Of a stretch of 36,191 bases of DNA, positions 12,382 through 20,130 are shown piece after piece. Location of the stretch: positions 1 through 36,191 of the forward strand of contig DBNU01000066.1 of NCBI GenBank assembly GCA_002299125.1, read 5' to 3'. The stretch is from Proteobacteria bacterium UBA664 (GTDB lineage: Bacteria > Pseudomonadota > Gammaproteobacteria > UBA7966). The notes beneath the pieces are model-generated. The model was not told the origin of the DNA and did no database searches. It worked only from the letters and a program-made list of their open reading frames with translations. Both the position numbers and the translations under genes were made by a program. Every line of letters starts with the position of its first letter. Position 1 is the stretch's first letter.

Positions 12382-13137
12382 TTGAAGCTGAGTCATCCCG
12401 AGGCAGCGCCAGCCCCGGCATTGCACACCCTCGCAGCCGGTACCAACATTCCGGTGGAGGTACGTCGACTCGACCGTGCGCGTCGACTCAGGCTGAGTTT
12501 CCGACCTGAACGCGGTTTCCTGCTCACCTGCCCCACGGGCACCTCGAAGGCCGCCATCACGGTTGCACTGGAACAGGCCGGCCCGTGGCTTCGCCGGGTA
12601 TGGACGCGGCACCGCCTGGAGGCCGCGCCCGAACTGCCACAACATCTACATCTGCCCGCGGCGCGCGGGACTTGGCGGGTGGACTACCAGGCTCGCCGCA
12701 ATCGCCTGAGCGCTGATCTGCTGGAGATCTCTGCCAACTCCGATCCCAGGCGCGCACTCGCTGGTCTGCGTGCGCTGCTTCGGCGACTGGCCAAACTGAT
12801 CTTCCTGCCGCGTGCCACTCAGCTCGCACAGCAGCATGGGTTCGTGTTCACGGGGCTGTCCTGCGGACTGCAGCGCTCCCGCTGGGGAAGTTGCTCGTCG
12901 CAGGGACTGATCCGCCTGAACAGCGTGCTGCTGTTCGTCGAGCCGGCACTCGTGGACCACGTGCTGCTGCACGAGCTGGCCCACACCCGACACCTCGATC
13001 ACTCACCGGCCTTCCGACGGCTGATGCGCGAACTGGATGCCGATGACGAGGCGCATCAGCGCGCCCTGGGGGACGCCTGGCGGGATCTGCCGACCTGGTG
13101 GTGGCACGGTGGCTGCCTGCCTTCAGGGCCACCGTGA
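12382..13137 (+). CDS. YgjP-like metallopeptidase domain protein (DUF45/M48 family)
   Basis: Protein of 251 aa with the YgjP/DUF45 layout. An N-terminal beta-rich part (VRRLDRARRLRLSFRPERG) is followed by SRWGSC (about 166-171) and a zinc site HELAH (197-201) with a further His at 207 in HLDHS. The family corresponds to the WLM/SprT-like group of predicted zinc peptidases; its substrates are poorly known. No early ATG is available. The TTG at 12382, with AGGGCAGG just upstream, gives a complete domain and lies 39 bases after the PP2C-SUMF1 stop, so the two genes probably share a transcript. The 3' end faces mrcB across a repeat element. Confidence 0.87.
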   Translation: MKLSHPEAAPAPALHTLAAGTNIPVEVRRLDRARRLRLSFRPERGFLLTCPTGTSKAAITVALEQAGPWLRRVWTRHRLEAAPELPQHLHLPAARGTWRVDYQARRNRLSADLLEISANSDPRRALAGLRALLRRLAKLIFLPRATQLAQQHGFVFTGLSCGLQRSRWGSCSSQGLIRLNSVLLFVEPALVDHVLLHELAHTRHLDHSPAFRRLMRELDADDEAHQRALGDAWRDLPTWWWHGGCLPSGPP

Positions 13138-13174
13138 GGACCCTCGGGGGCCGGCTGCGACGGGAATCCAGCCT

Positions 13175-13251
13175 CGTCATCCCCGCGTGTCCACGCACTC
13201 ATCCCCGCGCAGGCGGGGATCCAGTGCCTGCGCTGCGCGGGGGCGGTGACG
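13175..13251. repeat. Palindromic repeat element, copy 2 (degenerate)
   Basis: Shares cgtcatccccgcg (13175-13187) and the hairpin atccccgc-gcag-gcggggat (13201-13220) followed by ccag with the other copies. The right terminal arm has decayed to ggtgacg. A further fragment, cgggaatccag, lies just outside at 13161-13171. It sits between the convergent ygjP-like and mrcB genes and may act as a bidirectional terminator. Confidence 0.7.
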
Positions 13252-13265
13252 ATCCGCGCACGCCC

Positions 13266-15518
13266 TCAGTGGCAGGGGCCTCTGGGCAAGGCCTCGACCA
13301 CCGTTTTCGGCAACAGCACGCGCAGCGCCCTGGCGCAGGTCGGAGCAACGCGCGCCCCACTCACGCCGTCGATGAATACCGCGAGCAAGCCGGCGCGGCC
13401 GGGGATGGACACTGCGCGTGGCGGATGACCAGCGAAGACTTCCAGCCACAGCGGCAGGGCACCCATCGCGCCGGTCAGTCCGGTCGGACGATTGTCGTCG
13501 TGCCCCACCCAGGTCACGCCCAGGTGATCGGTGCCGAAGCCCACGAACCAACTGTCACGCCGTTCATCCGTCGTGCCGGTTTTGGCGGCAAGTGGCCCGT
13601 GCGCAGGAAAGGTCTCGGTCAAACGGCGCCCCGTTCCCCGGCGGGCGACCTCCAGCAGCATCGACCGCACCATGAGGGCTGCTGGATCAGCCTGCGGCCC
13701 GTCCGGTGGAGGTGCCCGCCAGAGCAGCTTTGCGGTACGGTCGTGGATGCTATCGATCCAGCGGATCCCGCCGGGATCGCGCTCTGCGCTGAGCAGCAGG
13801 TAAGCGCGTGCCACGGCCGCTGGGGACATCTCGTGCGCACCCAGCGCAAGTGAGGGCCACGGACGCCCTGCCACTGGAGCGCCCACGCGCGTGAGCAGGG
13901 TGGCTACACGAGACAGCCCAGCCTCCATCGCCAGACGCACGAAGGGCGCATTGAGCGAGAGGGACATGGCCTCGGCAAGCGTGACGATCCCATGCTGGCG
14001 GCCATCGTGATTGCCCGGACGCCAAGGCCGTCCCTGAGCATCCTGCAACGCGGGTGGGGCATCATCGAAGCGACTGGCGGGGTGCAGATCGGGACGGGCC
14101 GCCAACGCGGCGAGTGTCACCAGCGGTTTCATGAGCGAGCCGATCGGACGCTTCGCCGCCAGTGCGCGATTGAAGGCCTCCGGGTTCGGATCCCGCCCCC
14201 CGACCAGTGCGCGCAAGGCCCCGCTCCTCGCGTCGATCACCACTACCGCTGCCTGCACGCCGCGCGCCGCTGGCACTGCGACCACGTGCCGATCAAGTGC
14301 CTCCGTCACCGCCCACTCGGCGCGCATCTGCAACCAGGTGTCGATACCGGTCCGGATGTACAGGCCATGGTCGGCAGCGCCTCGATCCGGAACCAGTGAG
14401 GCCAGTTGCTCCCGCAACACGCGCTGCAGCGAGGGGAAACGCCCAGCTCGCACCAGTGGACGGGCAGTAACATCGAGCGGGCGACTCCGCGCGTGAGCAA
14501 TCGCAGCGGCCGAAGCCCAACCGAGCGAACCCAGGGCATCGAGCACCTCGTCACGCCGAAGACGGGCACGTTCCGGCGACCGCCGCGGATCATAGGCAGC
14601 GGCACCGCGCGCCATCCCGGCAAGCAAGGCAATCTGGTGCAGTTCCAATTCCGCGAGCGGACGCCCGAACCAGTGGCGCGCCCCACGCGCCACGCCGCGG
14701 ATGGCCCGTGAACCGTCCTGCCCCAGATAAATGTCGTTGAGATAGGCCTCGAGCAGTTGCTGCTTGTCGTAGCGCCACTCGAGCACGACCACATGGGCGA
14801 ACTCGGACAGCTTGCGCAGCCAGGAACGCTCGCCGCCCGTGTAGAGATTCTTGGCCAACTGTTGCGTGAGCGTGCTGCCACCCTGCAGCAACTCACCTGC
14901 ACGCAGATTGATCCAGGTGGCCCGCAGCAGCGCGAAGGGATCAAGGCCGGGATGCCGGTAGTAGTTGCGATCCTCGATCGCCAGGAATGCCGCCACCAGC
15001 TGCGGCCCAATGCGCCCAAGCGGCAGATATTCGCGGTCCGCGAGCGTTGCATCGGCCAGGTTGGCGAATTCGAATGGCTCGAGTTCGGTGCTGCAGGGTT
15101 CGCCGTCCCGCCCGCTCAAGTGCTGCAATCGACTGGCGTTGTCGAAGATCAGGCGCAGAGGAAAGCGACAGTCTGCTGCTGCAGTGCGAGGCCAAAGCTC
15201 GAGGTCATGGCGTCCGAGTGAGAATTCGCCAGGGCCAGCGGGTTTGCCGCGCGGCACGTAGCCGAGCAGATCGAGTTCGTAGACGATGCGCGCCTGCGTC
15301 AGTGCGGCAGATGGCGTCAGTGCGAGGCTGCGGGCGAAGAATCGCGCCGGGGCACGGTCCCGTAACGACTCAATCCCCACCCGCACGCGGTAGTCGAGCA
15401 GCGTCAGTGCTGCTCCCGCAAGCAGGACGACGAGCGGCAATAGCCACCTGATCCGTGGGCGCAGCAGATAAACCCGCGACGAACGGGTTGAGGCCCTGCG
15501 GGCGGGCGGGCGCGACAC
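13266..15518 (-). CDS. mrcB: Bifunctional penicillin-binding protein 1b-type (glycosyltransferase/transpeptidase)
   Basis: Inner-membrane class A PBP of 750 aa that polymerises lipid II and cross-links peptidoglycan. After a short basic cytoplasmic tail comes one membrane helix (about 24-41) and a UB2H-like region (about 60-150), the hallmark of PBP1b. The GT51 domain has Glu182 in AFLAIEDRNYYRHPG and GGSTLTQQLAKN (213-224). The transpeptidase has the SxxK serine at 461 (GSLMKP), SLN at 521-523 and KTGTT at 646-650, so both activities look intact. The start is a GTG at 15518 with GGAG 8 bases upstream. The histone-like gene ends 91 bases upstream on the same strand, with a stem-loop between, so mrcB may have its own promoter. 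Confidence 0.95.
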   Translation of the reverse strand: MSRPPARRASTRSSRVYLLRPRIRWLLPLVVLLAGAALTLLDYRVRVGIESLRDRAPARFFARSLALTPSAALTQARIVYELDLLGYVPRGKPAGPGEFSLGRHDLELWPRTAAADCRFPLRLIFDNASRLQHLSGRDGEPCSTELEPFEFANLADATLADREYLPLGRIGPQLVAAFLAIEDRNYYRHPGLDPFALLRATWINLRAGELLQGGSTLTQQLAKNLYTGGERSWLRKLSEFAHVVVLEWRYDKQQLLEAYLNDIYLGQDGSRAIRGVARGARHWFGRPLAELELHQIALLAGMARGAAAYDPRRSPERARLRRDEVLDALGSLGWASAAAIAHARSRPLDVTARPLVRAGRFPSLQRVLREQLASLVPDRGAADHGLYIRTGIDTWLQMRAEWAVTEALDRHVVAVPAARGVQAAVVVIDARSGALRALVGGRDPNPEAFNRALAAKRPIGSLMKPLVTLAALAARPDLHPASRFDDAPPALQDAQGRPWRPGNHDGRQHGIVTLAEAMSLSLNAPFVRLAMEAGLSRVATLLTRVGAPVAGRPWPSLALGAHEMSPAAVARAYLLLSAERDPGGIRWIDSIHDRTAKLLWRAPPPDGPQADPAALMVRSMLLEVARRGTGRRLTETFPAHGPLAAKTGTTDERRDSWFVGFGTDHLGVTWVGHDDNRPTGLTGAMGALPLWLEVFAGHPPRAVSIPGRAGLLAVFIDGVSGARVAPTCARALRVLLPKTVVEALPRGPCH

Positions 15519-15564
15519 CTGGACACTCCGGCTGCGTCAAACCCACAGGGCGAGGATCAGGGTC

Positions 15565-15588
15565 GGGCCGCCCTTGCGAGGGCGACCC
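15565..15588 (-). terminator. Stem-loop between the histone-like gene and mrcB
   Basis: Read on the minus strand this is a 10-bp stem with one G-U pair (gggtcgccct/agggcggccc) and a 4-base loop, 22 bases after the histone-like stop. No U-tract follows, so it may be a weak or Rho-assisted terminator. Confidence 0.45.
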
Positions 15589-15609
15589 GGAATTCCCCAA
15601 GACTCGATG

Positions 15610-16077
15610 TCACGATTCGCCGGCAGTACTCGGGAATTCGCCGGGCGGGGTGGTCAAGGCCGGCGGGCTGCGACGGCTGACGCGCTTGCGGGCAACACCG
15701 GACTTCTTGCGCGCGCTGGTCTTCTTCTTCGAGCCAACCTTCTTCGAAGCCGCCTTCTTCCGCGTGACTACCTTCTTCTTCGAAGCGACCTTCTTGCGCG
15801 TACCGACCTTCTTCTTCGAAGCGACCTTCTTGCGCGTACCGACCTTCTTCTTTGAAGCGACCTTCTTGCGCGTACCGACCTTCTTCTTTGAAGCGACCTT
15901 CTTCTTCGAGGCAACCTTCTTCTTCGAGGCAACCTTCTTCTTGCTCGTCGCCTTCTTCTTCGAGGCAACCTTCTTCTTGCTCGCCACCTTCTTCCTGCCG
16001 GTCGTGCGGGAAGACGCCTTGCGCGCCGCCGCCTTTCTGGCCGGCGCTCTCTTCGAGACTGACTTCTTCGTCGCCAT
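15610..16077 (-). CDS. Lysine-rich histone H1-like / AlgP-like DNA-binding protein
   Basis: Very basic low-complexity protein of 155 aa made almost wholly of KKVASK- and KKVGTRK-type repeats (about residues 28-110), flanked by MATKKSVSKRAPARKAA and a short non-basic tail. It resembles bacterial histone-H1-like proteins (the AlgP repeat tail, Hc1/Hc2, BphH1), which bind DNA non-specifically and affect nucleoid packing or gene expression. The ATG at 16077 has a GGGGG tract upstream and a good sigma-70-type promoter in the preceding AT-richer gap. The repeats are encoded by near-identical 36-bp DNA units, so length is likely to vary between strains. The class is clear from composition; the exact role is not. 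Confidence 0.85.
   Translation of the reverse strand: MATKKSVSKRAPARKAAARKASSRTTGRKKVASKKKVASKKKATSKKKVASKKKVASKKKVASKKKVGTRKKVASKKKVGTRKKVASKKKVGTRKKVASKKKVVTRKKAASKKVGSKKKTSARKKSGVARKRVSRRSPPALTTPPGEFPSTAGES
15770..15877. repeat. 36-bp tandem repeats inside the histone-like gene
   Basis: Three consecutive 36-bp units (15770-15805, 15806-15841, 15842-15877), identical except for a c/t change, each encoding the 12-residue KKVGTRKKVASK period. A partial fourth unit and shorter 18-bp variants with gaggca continue to about 15990. In-frame units allow gain or loss of copies without disrupting the protein. Confidence 0.9.
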
Positions 16078-16124
16078 GGTTTAAACCCCCGATAAGCCTT
16101 GACAAACAAGCCGCTAACGCATTG

Positions 16125-16153
16125 TTTATAACCTACACCTTAGCTTTCGGCAA
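16125..16153 (-). promoter_or_regulatory. Predicted sigma-70-type promoter of the histone-like gene
   Basis: On the minus strand, TTGCCG (16148-16153) and TATAAA (16125-16130) are separated by 17 bases, matching 4/6 and 5/6 of the consensus. Transcription would start near 16118 with a leader of about 40 bases. It lies in a clearly AT-richer stretch (16085-16165) than the rest of the window. Confidence 0.6.
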
Positions 16154-16316
16154 TAACTCCAAGGCGGAATCGCCTGAAATTTCGCCTTGCCATGCCCACT
16201 ACTCGCGCACCGTGCTAGACAGCAACTGAATATTCACAGCCAAGCGCCAGTGCCCGCGCAGCTTTTTCGACCACAGGTGCATCTTTCTGCAGCACGAAAC
16301 TACGTCCCCAGGGCCA

Positions 16317-16967
16317 TCAGGATGCCAGCGCTGCCTTGAGCTGTTCGCTGATGGCGTCCACTGCCCCCACCCCATCGATCCGCAGGTAGTGCGGACGACC
16401 TGTCGCGCGCCCGCGCGCTCGATAGAAGGCGGTCAGGGGTGATGTCTGCTCGTGGTAGACGGCGAGACGGCGACGTATCGTCTCTTCACGGTCGTCATCA
16501 CGCTGTACCAAAGGCTCGCCCGTCAAATCGTCGATACCCACCAGACGGGGCGGATTGTGCTCGACGTGATAGACGCGCCCCGATGCCGCATGTACCCGGC
16601 GGCCCGAGAGACGCGCGACGATCTCCTGGTCAGCTACGACGATCTCGATGACGTGGTCAATATCGACGCCGATGTCGGCCAGGCCTTCCGCCTGGGGGAT
16701 GGTGCGCGGGAAACCATCGAAGAGGAAACCATTCACGCAATCCCCGGCAGCGATACGCTCCTGCACGAGCCCAAGGATGATGTCGTCAGATACGAGTTCG
16801 CCCGCATCCATGACGGCCTTGGCCTGTTTTCCCAGCGGGCTGCCGGCTTGGACAGCGGCACGGAGCATGTCGCCGGTGGAGATCTTGGGTATCGCGAAAC
16901 GCGCGCAGAGGAACTCAGCCTGTGTACCCTTGCCCGCCCCCGGGGCCCCGAGAAGAATGATCCGCAT
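16317..16967 (-). CDS. adk: Adenylate kinase
   Basis: Cytoplasmic adenylate kinase of 216 aa (long form), catalysing AMP + ATP to 2 ADP. The P-loop GAPGAGKGT lies near the N-terminus, followed by KISTGDMLRAA (AMP binding), LFDGFPRT, and a zinc-free LID with GRRVHAASGRVYHV and NPP, typical of gammaproteobacteria. RDDDREETIRRRL follows. The ATG at 16967 is chosen over a TTG one codon earlier because it gives the standard MRIILLGAPG start and GAGG sits 7 bases upstream. It is transcribed alone; 239 bases separate its stop from the histone-like start. Confidence 0.97.
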   Translation of the reverse strand: MRIILLGAPGAGKGTQAEFLCARFAIPKISTGDMLRAAVQAGSPLGKQAKAVMDAGELVSDDIILGLVQERIAAGDCVNGFLFDGFPRTIPQAEGLADIGVDIDHVIEIVVADQEIVARLSGRRVHAASGRVYHVEHNPPRLVGIDDLTGEPLVQRDDDREETIRRRLAVYHEQTSPLTAFYRARGRATGRPHYLRIDGVGAVDAISEQLKAALAS

Positions 16968-17245
16968 CAATGATCCTCAGTGATGAGTCCCGACCCGTCC
17001 CCGCTGCACATCGCATGATCACTCCAACGACGATGCGCTGACCGCAGAGACGCGAGACGTCAACAACAGTTGGTCGCAAGCCGGCAAGGCCACTCGCGAC
17101 TTGGAGCATACACCACATCCCAAAAAGCACACGGTGTTGCGATGAATGAAGTCATCGCTTGTTGTGCATTCCACTTGCGCTGTTGCAGTGCATTAGTCGC
17201 AGGACCCAAGACCGCACCACGCATCACCGCAGAAGGAGCCCGACG

Positions 17246-17626
17246 ATGAAATTGGAACGTGATGGCACCACGCTCGGCCATCGTATCGATGGCTATGACG
17301 AGCACGGGATCCGCATCGATGGTCGAATACACGCCACGACCGTGCTCGTCTCACCCCATACGTTGCAGCCGGACTTCCCGGTGCAATCCGTGGAAGCACT
17401 GGATCATCCGGCAGTGGCGCGACTGCTCGAGCTCAAGCCTGAGTTGGTGTTGATCGGCACCGGGGCGCGGCAACGCTTCCTGCCCCCACCCTTGCTGGCC
17501 CCCCTGTCTGCCCGGGGCATTGGCGTGGAAGTCATGCGCACGAGTGCGGCGTGCCGGGTGTATGCCGTACTCGCCGCAGAAGGACGCCGTGTGGTGGCGT
17601 TGCTGTTTCCCCCTGCCCAGAACTGA
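17246..17626 (+). CDS. Mth938-like (DUF498/DUF598) domain protein
   Basis: Small soluble protein of 126 aa covering a complete Mth938-like domain. The characteristic stretch around ELVLIGTGARQRFLPP is followed by a short helix region, GIGVEVMRTSAACRVYAVL and a C-terminal AEGRRVVALLFPP strand. Relatives include the mammalian AAMDC/NDUFAF3 family; the bacterial function is unknown. A strong AGAAGGAG site lies 7 bases before the ATG. It is a lone plus-strand gene between adk and rpoS, convergent with rpoS, with two hairpins in the 82-base gap. The 278 bases between it and adk hold no recognisable gene. Confidence 0.85.
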   Translation: MKLERDGTTLGHRIDGYDEHGIRIDGRIHATTVLVSPHTLQPDFPVQSVEALDHPAVARLLELKPELVLIGTGARQRFLPPPLLAPLSARGIGVEVMRTSAACRVYAVLAAEGRRVVALLFPPAQN

Positions 17627-17653
17627 GAGGGCATGAATGAATCCACCACGGGT

Positions 17654-17671
17654 CCCGACAGCTGCGTCGGG
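17654..17671. terminator. Hairpin between convergent genes, Mth938-like side
   Basis: Perfect 6-bp stem (cccgac/gtcggg) with a 6-base loop, 28 bases after the Mth938-like stop. No T-run. Together with the next hairpin it probably separates the two convergent transcripts. Confidence 0.4.
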
Positions 17672-17687
17672 CAGCGTCCTACCCCGG

Positions 17688-17708
17688 CGGCCACCCCGTT
17701 CGGGGCCG
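17688..17708. terminator. Hairpin directly after the rpoS stop
   Basis: GC-rich hairpin (cggcc/ggccg outer arms with a cccc/gggg inner stem) that abuts the rpoS stop codon on the minus strand. Position and symmetry fit a terminator, though no U-tract is present. Confidence 0.5.
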
Positions 17709-18842
17709 TCACTCGTCAGGGAGCAGGCTTTCCACGGAGAGACCCTCACGCTCCATCATCTGACGCAGACGGTTGAGCGCCTCGATCTGGATCTGACGCA
17801 CACGCTCCCGCGTTACGCCGATCTCATTGCCGACCTCCTCGAGGGTGGCGATGTCGCGTTCACGCAGGCCGAATCGGCGCTCGACCACGGCGCGCTGCTT
17901 GTCGTTGAGCTGCGACAGCCAGGCATCGAGATGTCGCTGAATGTCGTTGTCCTGAAGGATCTGCCAGGGTGCTGCGTTCTGCTCATCCGGAATGGTGTCG
18001 AGCACGGAGCGATCCGAATCGCGCTCTGCCGGCATGTCCACCGAGGTCACCCGATCGTTGAGACCGAGCATCGCCTTCACCTCGTCGATGGACTTGTCGA
18101 GATGATGGGCCACGTCCTCCGGGCTCGGCTCCCGATCAAGGGTCTGCGCCAGTCGGCGAGCGGCACGCAGATAGACATTGATCTCTTTCACCACGTGGAT
18201 GGGCAGACGGATGGTGCGCGTCTGATTCATCAGTGCCCGCTCGATGGTCTGCCTGATCCACCAGGTGGCATAGGTGGAAAAGCGGAAGCCACGCTCCGGA
18301 TCGAACTTTTCGACGCCGCGGATAAGCCCGAGGTTACCCTCCTCGATGAGGTCGAGCAGCGGCAGGCCACGGTTCATGTAGCGGCGTGCGATCTTGACCA
18401 CGAGGCGCAGGTTGCTCTCGATCATGAGCGCACGGGGCGAAGCCGGACGCTTCTGACGGCGACGGCGCCAGCGCAAGGGCTCGCAGAGTTCGCAGGCTTC
18501 GGTCGGGGCACAGAAGATGTTCCCGCGATGCAGCAGGCGGGCGAAATGCACCTCCTCCGCCGGGGTCAGCAGTTCGGCGAAGCCGATCTCCGAGAGATAG
18601 AGGCGCGTGGCGTCCACTTCTCCGTCCGGGATCTCGCCCGGCCGATAGGAGACCGTGAGGGGCACGACCGCATCGGGCTCAACGTCGGCGTCGGCCTCCT
18701 CTTCGTCCACGATGGCATCTTCGGCAGGCCCCTCGAGGTCGCTGCCGCCTTCTTCGAGGACGACGTCATCCGCATCATCCGCATCTGTAGCAGTGGCGAG
18801 GCGGTCATCGTTGATGTCGTTCTGTCTGGATCCGTGTCCCAT
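17709..18842 (-). CDS. rpoS: RNA polymerase sigma factor RpoS with an unusual insertion
   Basis: Stationary-phase/general-stress sigma factor of 377 aa (E. coli RpoS is 330). Region 1.2 is present (VDATRLYLSEIGFAELLT, about 76-93). Region 2 runs from MIESNLRLVVKIARRY through NLGLIRGVEKFDPERGFRF to STYATWWIRQTIERAL, then region 3 and a region 4 helix-turn-helix (ATLEEVGNEIGVTRERVRQI). Two features lengthen it: an acidic N-terminus (about 20-60), and an in-frame insertion of about 25 residues between ARLLHRG (107) and MIESNL (140), containing Cys111, Cys117 and Cys120 and then RWRRRRQKRP. The ATG at 18842, with GGAGG just upstream, is preferred to a TTG at 18866. It follows nlpD after 130 bases; in relatives the main rpoS promoter lies within nlpD. 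Confidence 0.95.
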   Translation of the reverse strand: MGHGSRQNDINDDRLATATDADDADDVVLEEGGSDLEGPAEDAIVDEEEADADVEPDAVVPLTVSYRPGEIPDGEVDATRLYLSEIGFAELLTPAEEVHFARLLHRGNIFCAPTEACELCEPLRWRRRRQKRPASPRALMIESNLRLVVKIARRYMNRGLPLLDLIEEGNLGLIRGVEKFDPERGFRFSTYATWWIRQTIERALMNQTRTIRLPIHVVKEINVYLRAARRLAQTLDREPSPEDVAHHLDKSIDEVKAMLGLNDRVTSVDMPAERDSDRSVLDTIPDEQNAAPWQILQDNDIQRHLDAWLSQLNDKQRAVVERRFGLRERDIATLEEVGNEIGVTRERVRQIQIEALNRLRQMMEREGLSVESLLPDE

Positions 18843-18917
18843 CCTGCCTCCACATCCCGCACCCAAGGCGCGCGATTCAGCGGTCGCAAACGACGCAGGT
18901 CATTCCTGCCACCGCGC

Positions 18918-18938
18918 GACCGGACGAGTAACCCGGTC
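18918..18938 (-). other. Hairpin in the nlpD-rpoS gap (rpoS leader)
   Basis: Inverted repeat gaccgg/ccggtc with a 9-base loop, about 75 bases before the rpoS start. E. coli rpoS carries a structured leader controlled by small RNAs. Whether this short hairpin has such a role cannot be told from sequence. Confidence 0.25.
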
Positions 18939-18972
18939 ACTTCCGCCTTCGTCCATCAAGACACCCGATACT

Positions 18973-20130
18973 TCAGGGTGCCTGCACCAGTGTCATCGGA
19001 TCGATGGGCTGACCCTTGCGCCGCAACTCGAAGTGCAGACCAACCCGGCCATCTGCAGTCGCACCCATCTCCGCAATCGACTGTCCTGCCTCCACCCGGG
19101 CACCCTCCTTCACGAGGATGCGACTGTTGTTCCCATAGGCACTGAGGAAGGTCTCGTCGTGCTTGATGATGACCAGCAAGCCATAGCCGAGCAGACCGCC
19201 GCCGGCGTAGACAACCTCGCCGGCGCGCGCAGCCCGGATTGCTTGACCCGAGCGCCCGCCAACGACGACCCCCTTGCGACCCCCACTGCCAAAGGCATCA
19301 AGAACCTTGCCCTCGGTTGGCCACAGCCACTGACCGGGTGCGGCATTCTTGACCGGCGCTTCCGACACCACGGCCCGCGCTTTCGTTCCGTCATCGATGG
19401 TGGCCAGTGGCGCTGCGACTGCCGGGGGAATCGCCGGAGTGGTCTGCGAGGTGTCTGTCACCGGCTGCGCAGACTGCCCCGGTGCGATCATCCGGGCAGT
19501 GCCCGTTGGCAGCGGGCGCGGCTCGGCACCCGGGACGGCCGCCGTGGCGACAGGCGTCGGTGGCGCTCGTTCAGCCGCGGGCGGATCCAGTGGAACGAAG
19601 GCGGAAGGTCCCGGCCGCGGCGATGACGCGGCAGCCGGGGCCGGTACGCGATCCACCACCTGGACATTGGCCGCACCGACCGCGTCTGCCGGACCCCGGC
19701 CCTCGCGCGGGACAGTGGGACTGCTGGCGACCGCCTCCGGAGCCGCCACGCCTGCCGGGTCCGATGGACCCAGTCGCAGTAATTGCCCGGGGTAAATCGT
19801 GAACGGCTCGGCAATGCCGTTCCAGCGTGCGACGTCACGAAAATCCAAACCGCGGGCGAAGGCAATCGCGTAGAGCGTATCACCACGTCGCACGGTCACG
19901 CTGGCAACAGGTGGCGGCGGCGGACGTATCGGGCGGGCGACAGGCGCACCCGACTCCAGCCCATCGATCGGCGCGGGTGGCTGAGTGGCGCAGCCACTGA
20001 GCAGGAACATCAGCGCCACGGTTACGGCTGCAAGCCCGGGGAGTGGGCTCCGACCCCGCGCATCACTGACTGGGCAACGGTGCCGGGAGGTTGCGTTCCC
20101 ACGTCGCGTAAGCAAAGGCTTGTTCAGCAT
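18973..20130 (-). CDS. nlpD: NlpD-type lipoprotein, LysM plus degenerate LytM (M23) domain
   Basis: Lipoprotein of 385 aa. A positively charged start and hydrophobic stretch end in the lipobox LLSGC (Cys47). A LysM domain (about 77-120; TVRRGDTLYAIAFARG) binds peptidoglycan. A long Pro/Ala-rich linker leads to a C-terminal LytM domain (about 265-380) ending in GRVGLHFELRRKGQPIDP. The zinc ligands of active M23 peptidases are missing (RKGVVVGG where HxxxD would be; GLHFE in place of HLHFE), as in E. coli NlpD, which activates amidase AmiC in cell separation rather than cutting itself. The ATG shares one base with the pcm stop (TGATG) and has AAGGAG upstream. The gene probably also carries the rpoS promoter. 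Confidence 0.93.
   Translation of the reverse strand: MLNKPLLTRRGNATSRHRCPVSDARGRSPLPGLAAVTVALMFLLSGCATQPPAPIDGLESGAPVARPIRPPPPPVASVTVRRGDTLYAIAFARGLDFRDVARWNGIAEPFTIYPGQLLRLGPSDPAGVAAPEAVASSPTVPREGRGPADAVGAANVQVVDRVPAPAAASSPRPGPSAFVPLDPPAAERAPPTPVATAAVPGAEPRPLPTGTARMIAPGQSAQPVTDTSQTTPAIPPAVAAPLATIDDGTKARAVVSEAPVKNAAPGQWLWPTEGKVLDAFGSGGRKGVVVGGRSGQAIRAARAGEVVYAGGGLLGYGLLVIIKHDETFLSAYGNNSRILVKEGARVEAGQSIAEMGATADGRVGLHFELRRKGQPIDPMTLVQAP

Noticed and set aside
11242..12645. Minus-strand open frame of 467 codons opposite the SUMF1 part
   Set aside because: Antisense to clear SUMF1 motifs; composition is repetitive and shows no domain.
15770..15990. CRISPR-like array
   Set aside because: The repeats are contiguous, in frame and coding, with no spacers.
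16099..16131. Plus-strand promoter using the perfect TTGACA at 16099-16104
   Set aside because: The nearest TATA-like hexamer is 20-21 bases away and no plus-strand gene lies downstream before adk, which is on the minus strand.
18426..18521. Pair of compensating frameshifts as an explanation of the odd RpoS segment
   Set aside because: The other two frames across this stretch do not give the usual short spacer before MIESNL, and one runs into a stop. The open frame is continuous, so a real insertion is the simpler reading.
18973..20130. NlpD as an active M23 endopeptidase
   Set aside because: The zinc-binding histidines and aspartate are missing, as in characterised NlpD, so an activator role is the better call.
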